Shown here piece after piece: positions 17,681 through 26,002 of a stretch of DNA of 64,000 nt. The stretch spans positions 1,116,001-1,180,000 of the forward strand of contig CP054189.1 in the NCBI GenBank assembly GCA_015709495.1, written 5' to 3'. Each line of letters begins with the position of its first letter. Within the stretch, counting starts at the first letter, position 1. The notes beneath the pieces were generated by a model. The model worked only from the letters and a program-made list of their open reading frames with translations, made no database searches and had not been told where the DNA came from. The stretch is from Chthonomonadaceae bacterium. GTDB taxonomy: Bacteria; Armatimonadota; Fimbriimonadia; Fimbriimonadales; Fimbriimonadaceae. A program made the translations under genes and the position numbers.

Positions 17681-18421
17681 CTACCCCATTTCTCCAATGT
17701 GCGAACGGGGATCGCGCCAATCCCTGAGCGTTGTGAGGACGCTGGAGCGGCTCGATCGCCACTCCGAAAGGTCCGCCCGAACGAACCTCCAAGGGTGAAG
17801 GTCCCCCTTCCCTTTCGCAATGCCGATCCTCGTGCCGTAGAGGACTTCTGAACAGGCTGATCCGGGCAAGATTCTGAGGGTCGATGACAAATCGAGCAGG
17901 TCCGCGCCGTCGTATCCCCGGTCGATAGCGAGGGCTTGCGTGAGCTTGCCTGGTCCCGAAAGCAGATCGGCGGGGGACTTCGCCTTGGATCGCCGGGCTT
18001 GCATCGGTTCGGTCCCTTCGAGGGGCTGCGCCGCTCGGAGGAGAAAGGCCGACGGCACACCCTCAGGCGCGGCCGAGATGTTCAGCATCCAGTGGTTGCC
18101 GTAGGTGAAGTACACATAAGCCCTGCCGGGAGGACCAAACATCGTGGCGTTGCGAGCGGTCGGGCCTCGGTAGGCGTGGCTGCCTGGGTCGCTCGCGCCC
18201 CGATACAACTCGATTTCGACGATCCGGACGCGGCAGTCTCCGAGCGCTATATCGCAACTGAGAAGGGGGATCACGGCGTCGAAGGGGTCGCCTGAAAGCG
18301 CCGTGCGGAGGTCGCTCCAGAAGGCGTCGAGCGCTTGGCCGCCTGATGGGGCGTGAATTTTCGGATTGTTTTTTCGAAAGGGTGTTGTGTTCAAGAAAAA
18401 ATGCCCTATAATAGTAGACAA
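17681..18421 (-). CDS. mpg: DNA-3-methyladenine glycosylase (AAG/MPG family)
   Basis: This enzyme removes 3-methyladenine, hypoxanthine and related alkylated purines. Family residues are clear: the general-base Glu in RIVEIELYRG, SHAYRGPTARNATMFGPPGRAYVYFTYGNHWMLNI (with the intercalating Tyr and the His of the pocket), FLLRAAQPLEG and LLSGPGKLTQALAID. There is no ATG near the N-terminus. The outermost TTG is at 18421 and a second TTG at 18394; alignment with the family favours the second, giving 237 residues. It is divergent from imuB-dnaE2 with overlapping control regions, suggesting joint DNA-damage regulation. Confidence 0.88.
   Translation of the reverse strand: MSTIIGHFFLNTTPFRKNNPKIHAPSGGQALDAFWSDLRTALSGDPFDAVIPLLSCDIALGDCRVRIVEIELYRGASDPGSHAYRGPTARNATMFGPPGRAYVYFTYGNHWMLNISAAPEGVPSAFLLRAAQPLEGTEPMQARRSKAKSPADLLSGPGKLTQALAIDRGYDGADLLDLSSTLRILPGSACSEVLYGTRIGIAKGKGDLHPWRFVRADLSEWRSSRSSVLTTLRDWRDPRSHIGEMG
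18369..18401. repeat. Inverted repeat in the mpg/imuB control region, candidate operator
   Basis: TTTTTTC (18369-18375) and GAAAAAA (18395-18401) form a perfect 7-bp inverted repeat; GAA and TTC next to the inner ends extend it imperfectly. It covers the -35 region of the imuB promoter, a position suited to repression by LexA or another damage regulator. It matches neither the E. coli nor the Bacillus LexA consensus that I know. Confidence 0.35.
18385..18412 (+). promoter_or_regulatory. Promoter of the imuB-dnaE2 operon
   Basis: A perfect TATAAT (18407-18412) has TTGTGT (18385-18390) sixteen bases upstream. The imuB ATG follows 11 nt after the -10, so the leader is only a few bases or absent. 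Confidence 0.6.
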
Positions 18422-18423
18422 GT

Positions 18424-19626
18424 ATGCACTATATATTGCACATTAGCGCACCTCATTTCTACTCGTTTGTGTTTACCGAGATTCACTCGGCCTTGCGTGG
18501 AGCGCCCTTCGTCGTCGAGGAGGCAAAAAGGGTGCTCGACGCCTCCCCAGAGGCTCTCGCTCGCGGGGTGCGGCTTGGAATGAGGATAGCCGAAGCGCGC
18601 ACCCTGGTGAAGGACTGCGCGATCGTCGAACGTTCCGAAGAGGCCTTGCGCCCCTATAAGGAGGCTTGGCTCGACGTTTGCGCCGAGTTCGCCGACGTCA
18701 TCGAGCCCGAATCGGATGACCGGGCGTATCTCGATCTTTCGGCTCATCCCGACCCCTACCTGACTGCTCGGGAGCTGCGGCTTGCGCTGCACGACCGGAC
18801 TTCGATGGCGTTTCGCGGGGGAATGAGTTCGGCGAAGTGGCTGTCGCGGGTGGTGTGCGAGGTCGCGGGCCACCGCTTGGGCTCTGCGGAGTGGGTCGAA
18901 GAGTGCAAGACCGCCACGCTTGCCCCGAGGGATTTCGTGGCCTCTCTTCCCGTGAGCTTGCTCACTCCTCTATCGCCCTCCACGCGAGAGCGGCTTCGGT
19001 TCCTCGGCTATCGGACGGCAGGACAGGTTGCCGATCTCCCCCAGGAGGTGCTTCGGGAGCAATTCGGCGAGGAAGCCCCTCTCATCCGACTCTGCGCGAT
19101 TGGAAAGGGGAGCGCGCCCGTTCGCGCCCTTTATCCTCCTCGATCTGTGTTCGCCAGGGTCTCGTTCGAATCTCCCGTTGAGGTGGAAGGGGGACTGCTG
19201 GGCGCGGTCCGCGATCTCGCCGAGGAGTTGGGGCGAAAGCTCACAGACTCCGAGCAGCAGAGTCAAAGACTGAACCTTCGCATCGAGGTTGAATCAGGCG
19301 CGCCTGAGGTCCGCAAACGGAGTTTCGCGAAGCCGCTTCGAGACGCCAGGTCGGTGGAATGCGCCTTGCAGGCGATTCTCAGGGAGCGCCCTCAAGCTCC
19401 CATCGTCGCGATGTCCGCGCGCCTTCCCGCCCTGCAGCCCGCCCGGCGAACTCAGTCGGACTTTCGATACCTTTCTATCCCCTCGGAAAGGAGGGAGGTC
19501 GAACCGGCTCTTCATACGATTCGAGAGCAATACGGCGCGAAGTCGGTCGTTCATGCCTCCGACCTCTCGTTCCCTCGACGAGTCAAACTCCTGAAGCTCT
19601 GGAGAGACGCCACTGGATGGAATTGA
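18424..19626 (+). CDS. imuB: ImuB-like catalytically inactive Y-family DNA polymerase
   Basis: A 400-residue Y-family polymerase homologue. Compared with DinB, whose catalytic acids are D8, D103 and E104, this protein has Ser8 (HISAPHFY in place of HVDMDxFF) and S-D-D-R-A-Y-L-D at residues 97-104, so the first Asp is lost and the Glu is Arg100. Loss of these residues is the hallmark of ImuB, the non-catalytic bridge that brings the error-prone DnaE2 to the beta clamp. The palm/fingers, an HhH region (SPSTRERLRFLGYRTAGQVADLP) and a little-finger domain can be followed. I find no clear QxxLF clamp motif. It is followed after 3 bases by dnaE2; imuA is not in the window. Confidence 0.82.
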   Translation: MHYILHISAPHFYSFVFTEIHSALRGAPFVVEEAKRVLDASPEALARGVRLGMRIAEARTLVKDCAIVERSEEALRPYKEAWLDVCAEFADVIEPESDDRAYLDLSAHPDPYLTARELRLALHDRTSMAFRGGMSSAKWLSRVVCEVAGHRLGSAEWVEECKTATLAPRDFVASLPVSLLTPLSPSTRERLRFLGYRTAGQVADLPQEVLREQFGEEAPLIRLCAIGKGSAPVRALYPPRSVFARVSFESPVEVEGGLLGAVRDLAEELGRKLTDSEQQSQRLNLRIEVESGAPEVRKRSFAKPLRDARSVECALQAILRERPQAPIVAMSARLPALQPARRTQSDFRYLSIPSERREVEPALHTIREQYGAKSVVHASDLSFPRRVKLLKLWRDATGWN

Positions 19627-19629
19627 GCG

Positions 19630-22600
19630 ATGGCGGACGCGGACAATGCCCAGGTTCAGCGCCGAGTCCTTGCCCGATGGCGAGAGGCAGGCGAATGGTG
19701 GATGGGCGCGCCCGCGCGTGAGGTCGTGCGCTTTTTGGACCCACGAGGGATTCGCCGTGAGGCGATCCGCGAACTCGAATCGCCCGTGTCGACGAACCCC
19801 GGCAACGCCCCCGCCTACGAGGAGGATCACCGCAACGAATGGAACCTCCGGGTACGAAAAGTTCGCGACGAGAAGGTAAGCCGCGCGCTCGGGTTGGTGA
19901 AGGAGCCCGATTGGTCCAGCGATGAGAATTACTTCCGCTCTTGGTCGGGCGAGAACCCTGCGGAAAGCCGTCGCTCCTCCTCCCCGCTACGCGAATCCGG
20001 TGCCCAGAAACGGCGCGTGGCCGACTATGCGCCACTGCACCTTTACTCCGGGTACGCGTTCGGGCGGAGCACGATGCTCGCCGAGGAGATTCCCAGCTTG
20101 CTCGCAGCTGGGGGAATGCGCGCCGCAGCTCTGGCGGACCCCTTTTCGCTGGTCGGCGCGGTGGAGTTTGCGAAGAGGTGTAAAGCGTTAGGAGTCCAAC
20201 CCCTCGTCGGGGCGAGCGTCGAGATGCCCTGTGGAGGGAAGTACGTCCTCCTCGCTCGCAGCAAGGAAGGGTACGGCAGCCTCTCCCAGCTCATCACCGA
20301 ATGCCATTTGAATGAGCCTCGCCAGTACCCCCTTTGTACCTATGAACGGCTCGCCCGACACGCGCGGGGGCTGGTCTGCCTGACCGGAGGGGATGGGGGG
20401 CCGGTCGACCGGTTGGTGATCCAAAAGCGCTACGACGACGCGCGAAGGGAGCTTGCGAGGCTGATCGACCTCTACGGGCGGGACAACGTGTTCGTCGAGA
20501 TCGAGCGCAGCTTCCTCCCTTGGCAAAGAGCCTGCAACGAAGACCTCCTGCAACTGGCGGAGTCGATGCAGGTCGTGCCGGTAGCGGGGGGAGTCGTCAC
20601 CCATGCGCGGCCGGAGCACTTTCCCGCTCAAGACGTGCTCGTTTGCTCCCAAACCCTCTGCACGGTCGAGGAATTGATCGGGCGAAAGCTCCTCCGTCAC
20701 CCCAGCCAGCCCTTCGCGCCGCCCCGACCCGAAAGGTCGCTGAACGCGGAGAGGTACCTTCGTTCCTCGGCGGAAATGAGCGAGTTGTTCGCCGACCGGG
20801 TGGACCTACTCGAAAACACTCTTCGGGTCGTCGAGCGATGCGATTCGGAGGTGTTGCCGAGCAGGACCCGCCTGCCTTCGAGGTTCCCCGATCCTCCCCA
20901 GGCCCTCCGCGAAGTCGCCTATGCCGGCGCTGCCCTGCGAAGAAAGCGGTTGACGCCGGGATTTCAGCGAAGGCTCGACCATGAGCTCGATCGAATCTGC
21001 CGGTTGAACTTCGCCGACCACTTCCTGACGATTTGGGATGCTTGCAGGTGGGCGAGCGACCACAACATCCTCTTCAGCGGACGCGGCTCGGTCGTCGATT
21101 CCGTGACGGCCTTCGTTTTGGGGCTTTCGAGGATCGACGCCTACGAACACAATCTCCATTTCGACCGGTTCCTTCCCGAAGACGGCAGCAAGAGGCCCGA
21201 TATCGATATCGACTTCGAAGCTTCTCAGCGCGATGCGGTGCGGGCTTACCTGACCCGAACCTATGGCGCGGACCGGGTCGCCGGGATTTCTGCGATCGGC
21301 GCTTATTGCACGCGCGGAATCGTGCGGGACGTGGGCAAAGCGCTTGGGCTCCCGCAAGAGATGATCGGGTTCTTGGCCAAGAGGATTCATGGGGGCATCT
21401 CGCCCCACCACCTGGAGGCCGCGCTCGAAAAGCGACCCGAACTGGCGGGCTCGGCGATTCCCAAGGAGCGCTTCCGGTGGGTGCTCGATCTCGCGGAGAG
21501 GTTGATGGATGTCCCTCGCAACATCCGGGCGCATTCGTCCGGGCTCGTGATTTCGAGTTCCCCTCTTGCGGAGACGGTCCCGGTCATGGAGTCGGCGTCC
21601 CCCTTCGTGCGGGAACGAATCCCCTCGTTCGAGCGGGAAGGGGCCGGGCTTCCGGACGAGTTCCCGCTCCCGACGCCTTCCAAACTCTTCGAAGGGGAAG
21701 AGGCCGGTTTTCGGATCATTCAATGGGACAAGCGGAGCGCAAAGTACTTCTTCGATAAGTTCGACATCCTTTGCCTTCGGGGGCAAGACGTTCTTTCAGG
21801 CACTCAGGAGCGAATTCGGGTTTCCGATTCCGAGTTCAACGTCGAGTCGATCGCCCTCGACGACTCTGAAACCTACCGGGCGATGAGGTCGGGGGAGTTG
21901 ATCGGCATCCCTCAGTCCGCTTCCCCCGCGATGAGGCAGGCTCATGTCCGGCTGCGCACGGATAACCTGCACGATGCGAGCCTTGTGCAGGCGGGCATCC
22001 GGCCTGGAGTGGGCGGCGCGGTCAAGATCAACGAACTCATCGCTCGGCGAAGGGGGAAACCCTACACCTTCTCGCACCCTGAGTTCGAGAGGATATTGGG
22101 ACTCACCTACGGGATCATCGTGTTTCAGGAGCAGGTCGATCAACTCTTGCAGACCTTTTGCGGGTTCACCTCCGGCGAGGCTGAGGAGATGCGGGAGTCG
22201 ATCCACAAGCGCAGGCGCGAGGATTACGGCGCTCAGATCAAAGAACAGATACTGAAGAGAATCCAGGAACAGGGCTTTTCAGAAGGGGTCGCGGAGCAGG
22301 TGTATGAGTACGTCGCTGGCTTCAAGGGGTACGGGTTCGCGCAAGGGCATGCGCTCGCTTTCGCGGAGATTTCGATCCGCTCGATCTACTGCCAGCAAAA
22401 CTATCCAGCCGAGTACTTCGCTGCGCTTCTTACGGCCCAGCCCGCAGGCTATTACGGCCCGCATACCCTCGTCAATGAAGCTCGCGCGCGGGGCGTGGCG
22501 ATCTTGTCGCCCTGCGTCCAGAGGAGTTGCGAGACTTTCTCCGTCGAGGATTTTCGATCCCGCACCGACCCCCAACTTCTGGTCCCCCGCAGCGCGATTC

Positions 22601-23496
22601 GAGTCGGGCTGATGCAGGTCAAGGGACTCTCGAAAGACACATGCCAAAGAATCCTCGATGCCAAACCTCGGGGCGATGAACTTGCGACTTCTCCCGTAGA
22701 AGCCGTCCGAAACGCGGCGAATTTTTCGCCCGCAGAACCCCATATGAGCGCTGGTGAACTGGCCTGTGGGGCGAGCGATCCCGCGCCCCAGACGGTTGCC
22801 CGAAGCGTCAGCGGGGGGCAGGCAGCGTCCTCCTTCTTCGAGTTCGTTGCGAGGACGCGGCCCGAACGAGACGAACTCGAAGCTCTCCTGCTTTGCGGCG
22901 CGTTGGACGCCCTTCACCCCAATCGGCGGGCGATGCTTTGGGCGATCCCGCGCGCGCTCGACTTCGCCCATGCAAGAAAGGAGCACGGAGGGCTTGACCT
23001 CGGCGTCCCGGAACCCGAAATTCCCGACGGGATCGCGGACTTCAACGCGGCTGAGAAGGCTCTCCACGAACGCGCCCTTCTCGATCTCGACGTCGAGAGC
23101 CACCTGCTGTCCTTCGAGCGAGAGAGAATCCGAGAGAGAGGGGGGCTTACGGCCGCGGACGCGCGAAGGCTCCCTCAAGGGGTGAAGGCTTTCGTCGTCG
23201 GGAACCCGATCCGCCTTCGATTTCCTCCGACTCCAAGCGGCAAGTGCGTCGTGTTTTTTGACCTGGAAGACGAGACCGGGCTACTGAACGTGACGTGCTT
23301 CGACGCGGTGTACCGGAAATATGGGCACGCGATCGTCTGTTCGCCTTATGTGACGGTGGTCGGCCGAGCCCAAGACCGAGATGGGCATACGGCGTTTCTT
23401 GCGGAGCGGGTGTTTGCTTATGCCCCGCGACTCGTCGAACTGGCCAGCAACGCGGCCTCGCTCCCCCACAAGACCGCCGACTTCCTTGTCGGGTAG
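19630..23496 (+). CDS. dnaE2: Error-prone DNA polymerase III alpha subunit DnaE2 with DUF6504-like N-terminal extension
   Basis: A 1288-residue C-family translesion polymerase. Order: a unique N-terminal 130 residues; a PHP domain from about 134 (APLHLYSGYAFGRSTMLAEEIP) that keeps only part of the metal motif; palm with the catalytic pair in PDIDIDFE (Asp526, Asp528); fingers (GLTYGIIVFQEQVDQLL, GFKGYGFAQGHALAFAEIS); an HhH region; and a C-terminal OB fold (GKCVVFFDLEDETGLLNVTCF). The third catalytic Asp is probably in FDILCLRGQD. Residues about 8-97 (RRVLARWREAGEWWMG, later EWNLRVRKVRD) resemble DUF6504, a small protein often encoded between imuB and dnaE2. It is co-transcribed with imuB, presumably damage-inducible. 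Confidence 0.88.
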   Translation: MADADNAQVQRRVLARWREAGEWWMGAPAREVVRFLDPRGIRREAIRELESPVSTNPGNAPAYEEDHRNEWNLRVRKVRDEKVSRALGLVKEPDWSSDENYFRSWSGENPAESRRSSSPLRESGAQKRRVADYAPLHLYSGYAFGRSTMLAEEIPSLLAAGGMRAAALADPFSLVGAVEFAKRCKALGVQPLVGASVEMPCGGKYVLLARSKEGYGSLSQLITECHLNEPRQYPLCTYERLARHARGLVCLTGGDGGPVDRLVIQKRYDDARRELARLIDLYGRDNVFVEIERSFLPWQRACNEDLLQLAESMQVVPVAGGVVTHARPEHFPAQDVLVCSQTLCTVEELIGRKLLRHPSQPFAPPRPERSLNAERYLRSSAEMSELFADRVDLLENTLRVVERCDSEVLPSRTRLPSRFPDPPQALREVAYAGAALRRKRLTPGFQRRLDHELDRICRLNFADHFLTIWDACRWASDHNILFSGRGSVVDSVTAFVLGLSRIDAYEHNLHFDRFLPEDGSKRPDIDIDFEASQRDAVRAYLTRTYGADRVAGISAIGAYCTRGIVRDVGKALGLPQEMIGFLAKRIHGGISPHHLEAALEKRPELAGSAIPKERFRWVLDLAERLMDVPRNIRAHSSGLVISSSPLAETVPVMESASPFVRERIPSFEREGAGLPDEFPLPTPSKLFEGEEAGFRIIQWDKRSAKYFFDKFDILCLRGQDVLSGTQERIRVSDSEFNVESIALDDSETYRAMRSGELIGIPQSASPAMRQAHVRLRTDNLHDASLVQAGIRPGVGGAVKINELIARRRGKPYTFSHPEFERILGLTYGIIVFQEQVDQLLQTFCGFTSGEAEEMRESIHKRRREDYGAQIKEQILKRIQEQGFSEGVAEQVYEYVAGFKGYGFAQGHALAFAEISIRSIYCQQNYPAEYFAALLTAQPAGYYGPHTLVNEARARGVAILSPCVQRSCETFSVEDFRSRTDPQLLVPRSAIRVGLMQVKGLSKDTCQRILDAKPRGDELATSPVEAVRNAANFSPAEPHMSAGELACGASDPAPQTVARSVSGGQAASSFFEFVARTRPERDELEALLLCGALDALHPNRRAMLWAIPRALDFAHARKEHGGLDLGVPEPEIPDGIADFNAAEKALHERALLDLDVESHLLSFERERIRERGGLTAADARRLPQGVKAFVVGNPIRLRFPPTPSGKCVVFFDLEDETGLLNVTCFDAVYRKYGHAIVCSPYVTVVGRAQDRDGHTAFLAERVFAYAPRLVELASNAASLPHKTADFLVG

Positions 23497-23519
23497 CCCA
23501 GCGGCCCCGAAGCCTGTGC

Positions 23520-23525
23520 GATAAT
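23520..23525 (+). promoter_or_regulatory. -10 box (GATAAT) upstream of pabBC
   Basis: GATAAT, preceded by the extended TG-type sequence TGC, lies 10 nt before the TTG start at 23536 and just after the dnaE2 stop, giving a very short or absent leader. Confidence 0.4.
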
Positions 23526-23535
23526 TCATCCGGAC

Positions 23536-25353
23536 TTGATCCGTTCGACCCCGCTCCAGCCCATTCGCCGCCCCCTCAAATCCCCAGGGTTCGCCCTCCT
23601 CCGAATTCATGACGATGCAGGCGGAAGATGGCTGCAAGGGGAATCCCCCCGCGCCCTCATCGAGTGTTTCGAGCCGGGCGAAGTGCCCTCTGCCCTGCGA
23701 GATATCGAGCGGCTCACCCATCGAGGCGCGTGCGCCGTAGGATTCTTGTCGTACGAAGCAGGCCCGGCGTTCGACCCCTCGATCGAGTCGCACCCCCCCT
23801 TGGCCGGGCTTCCGCTCTTGTGGTTCGCCATCTACGATCAACTAACTGAGTCTGAGTCTCCCGCCAGCTTCGCGCCGCTTCCGGCCGTTTTGTGGCGAGA
23901 GGGCATCGAAAGGTCCGCCTATCTTGAGTCTCTCCGGCGGATCAAGGACTACCTGCGCGACGGCGATGCGTATCAGGTCAATTTTACGTTTCAGCTTGCG
24001 AGCGAACTCGCCTTCGACCCGTTTCTGCTCTTTCAGGCCGCGAACTTGCCTGCCGCCCTCCGATACGCTGCGTTCCTTCAGACTCCCAGGTTCGCCGTGA
24101 CGAGCCTATCGCCCGAGCTTTTCCTCTCGATTTCGGGCGATGAGGTGATCTCCAAGCCGATGAAAGGAACCGCGAGGCGAGGGTTGACCTATGCGCAGGA
24201 TGTGCAGCAGATGAGGGCGTTGGCACGCTCCGAAAAGGACCGGGCCGAGAACCGCATGATCGTCGATATGGTGAGGAACGACCTGGGGCGAGTAGCCCGC
24301 ACGGGTACGGTTCGCGTCGATCCGATTTTTGAGGTCGAGCGTCACCCCACCGTGTTGCAGATGACCTCGACGGTCCGCTCAGAGACCGACGCCGGCCTGG
24401 AGAGGATTCTCGCCGCGACATTTCCGCCCGCATCGGTTACCGGCGCGCCGAAGGTCCGGGCCACGCAGGTGATTCGGGAGTTGGAAGGCGCCCCTCGGGG
24501 AGTCTATTGCGGCGCGATTGGCTGCGTGCTTCCGGGGAGGAGAGCGCAGTTCAGCGTCGCCATCCGGACGGCCCTTACCGACTTCGAGTCGGGGCTCACG
24601 ACCTATTCCGTGGGGTCGGGCATCATCTCGGACTCCGACCCCGACCTTGAGTTCGACGAGTGCCGGATGAAGGCTCTCATTGCGGAGCCCGCGCTGCCTC
24701 CGTTCGACCTCTTCGAGACTCTTTTGTGGGGCAGTCCACCGACTTCGGCTTCCGTCGCCGCCGACGAGCAGATCGGCTACTGGCTTCTCGACGCCCACCT
24801 TTTGCGGCTGAGCCAATCTGCGGAGTATTGGACGTTTCCCTTCGACCCGAGCGCGGCGCGACGAAAGCTCCTGGAGTCGGCGCTCGGATGGGACGATTCG
24901 CCCCGGAGAGTTCGGCTGATCCTCGACTCGCGAGGAGGAATCAACATCGAGGCCGAAGCCCTCGTCCCTTGGCCCGAGCGGCCGCTTCGCGTTGCCCTCG
25001 ACGCAAGGCCGATCGACCCTGGGCAGGCATTCCACTACTACAAGACTACGATTCGAAACGAGTGGCAAGAGGCGCTTGCCCGACACCCCGACGCGGACGA
25101 TGTCCTCCGGACCAACGTGCGCGGCGAAGTTACGGAGACGTCACGCGCCAACATCGCCTACCGTTTCGAGGGTGATTGGTACACGCCACCGGTCGAGTGC
25201 GGCCTCTTGGAGGGCGTTTTTCGGGCGGAGTTGATCCGGGCGGGCAAGCTCTCCACGCGAATTCTGACCCTCGGCGATTTGGGACGGGTCGAAGAGTGGG
25301 CCGCCATGAACTCCGTGCGCGGGTGGAAGAAAGCGGTCTTGACGAGCGAGTAG
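23536..25353 (+). CDS. pabBC: Aminodeoxychorismate synthase component I fused to aminodeoxychorismate lyase
   Basis: A fused folate-pathway enzyme. Residues about 1-385 are PabB-like (chorismate-binding): KPMKGTARRG, DRAENRMIVDMVRNDLGRVA, VLQMTSTV, FPPASVTGAPK, GVYCGAIG and FSVAIRTA. Residues about 390-605 are a class IV aminotransferase-like PabC domain: LLDAHLLRLSQSAEYW, the PLP Lys in HYYKTTIRNEW, EVTETSRANIAYR and PVECGLLEGVFRAEL. Together they convert chorismate and ammonia to 4-aminobenzoate, with glutamine amidotransferase PabA elsewhere. No ATG or GTG is available, so TTG at 23536 is the probable start. It lies 39 bases after dnaE2 but has its own -10 box. Confidence 0.9.
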   Translation: MIRSTPLQPIRRPLKSPGFALLRIHDDAGGRWLQGESPRALIECFEPGEVPSALRDIERLTHRGACAVGFLSYEAGPAFDPSIESHPPLAGLPLLWFAIYDQLTESESPASFAPLPAVLWREGIERSAYLESLRRIKDYLRDGDAYQVNFTFQLASELAFDPFLLFQAANLPAALRYAAFLQTPRFAVTSLSPELFLSISGDEVISKPMKGTARRGLTYAQDVQQMRALARSEKDRAENRMIVDMVRNDLGRVARTGTVRVDPIFEVERHPTVLQMTSTVRSETDAGLERILAATFPPASVTGAPKVRATQVIRELEGAPRGVYCGAIGCVLPGRRAQFSVAIRTALTDFESGLTTYSVGSGIISDSDPDLEFDECRMKALIAEPALPPFDLFETLLWGSPPTSASVAADEQIGYWLLDAHLLRLSQSAEYWTFPFDPSAARRKLLESALGWDDSPRRVRLILDSRGGINIEAEALVPWPERPLRVALDARPIDPGQAFHYYKTTIRNEWQEALARHPDADDVLRTNVRGEVTETSRANIAYRFEGDWYTPPVECGLLEGVFRAELIRAGKLSTRILTLGDLGRVEEWAAMNSVRGWKKAVLTSE

Positions 25354-25424
25354 AGTTGAACTCCGCGCGCGTTCTCCCGGCTCTTTCGTCCCAAGAACCC
25401 AAGCCGAAAACGCCTCCAATAAGG

Positions 25425-25430
25425 GATAAT
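25425..25430 (+). promoter_or_regulatory. -10 box (GATAAT) for leaderless transcription of the Fic/Doc-fold gene
   Basis: GATAAT ends eight bases before the ATG at 25439; no Shine-Dalgarno is present. Confidence 0.45.
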
Positions 25431-25438
25431 CTCACGCA

Positions 25439-25903
25439 ATGTGCGGCCCTCGATATCTTACGGTTCAAGACATGATCTGGCTCAACCTCCAGGTCACGCG
25501 CACGCCGCTGTCGTTCGACGCGTTGGCGCTAGAGGCCGCGACTCATGCTCAGTACTCCTACGGCTCGAACAGCGACATCTTGAAGCAAGCCGGGCAACTT
25601 CTGTTCGCTTTCGACCGAAAGCACCCGTTTCAACGGGGCAATGAAGCGACCGGCTTCGTCGCTACCGTAACGTTCCTCGCCGTGAATGGGATGTTCCTCG
25701 AAATCGAGGACGAAGGGGGCGTTTCCTGGTATCGCAAGGCCGTTGCGAGCGCATCGTCGGCGGAAGAGTCCATTCGAAACGCGACCCATGAGTTCGAATC
25801 GAAGCATGAGGGCGAGATCGTGCAGGTTGCGCGCGGCGTTATGAACCGGTACGCCGAAACGACGCGGGCCCTCGTGGAGTCCTCCAACGCGCTGACCGCG
25901 TAA
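25439..25903 (+). CDS. Doc-like (Fic-fold) protein with degenerate active site
   Basis: A 154-residue protein with the Doc layout: LTVQDMIWLNLQV at the N-terminus (compare Lt..di..iN), FDALALEAATHAQYSYG, ILKQAGQLLFAFDRKHPFQRGNEATGFVATVTFLAVNGM. The Fic/Doc loop is HPFxDGNKRT in active Doc kinases; here it is HPFQRGNEAT, keeping His62, Pro, Phe, Gly and Asn68 but replacing the acidic residue by Arg66 and the Lys-Arg by Glu-Ala. Doc phosphorylates EF-Tu; this version may be inactive or have another substrate. No phd-like antitoxin gene is adjacent, which argues against a standard toxin-antitoxin module. Confidence 0.65.
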   Translation: MCGPRYLTVQDMIWLNLQVTRTPLSFDALALEAATHAQYSYGSNSDILKQAGQLLFAFDRKHPFQRGNEATGFVATVTFLAVNGMFLEIEDEGGVSWYRKAVASASSAEESIRNATHEFESKHEGEIVQVARGVMNRYAETTRALVESSNALTA

Positions 25904-26002
25904 GCTCCCGCCAACACGAATTCGAATCCCAAAAGTTTGCGTCTCACCTCGACGAGGGGGTCGGCGAGGCGCCCTCTCTTTTGGGGATTCGAAAGGGATC
26001 GA

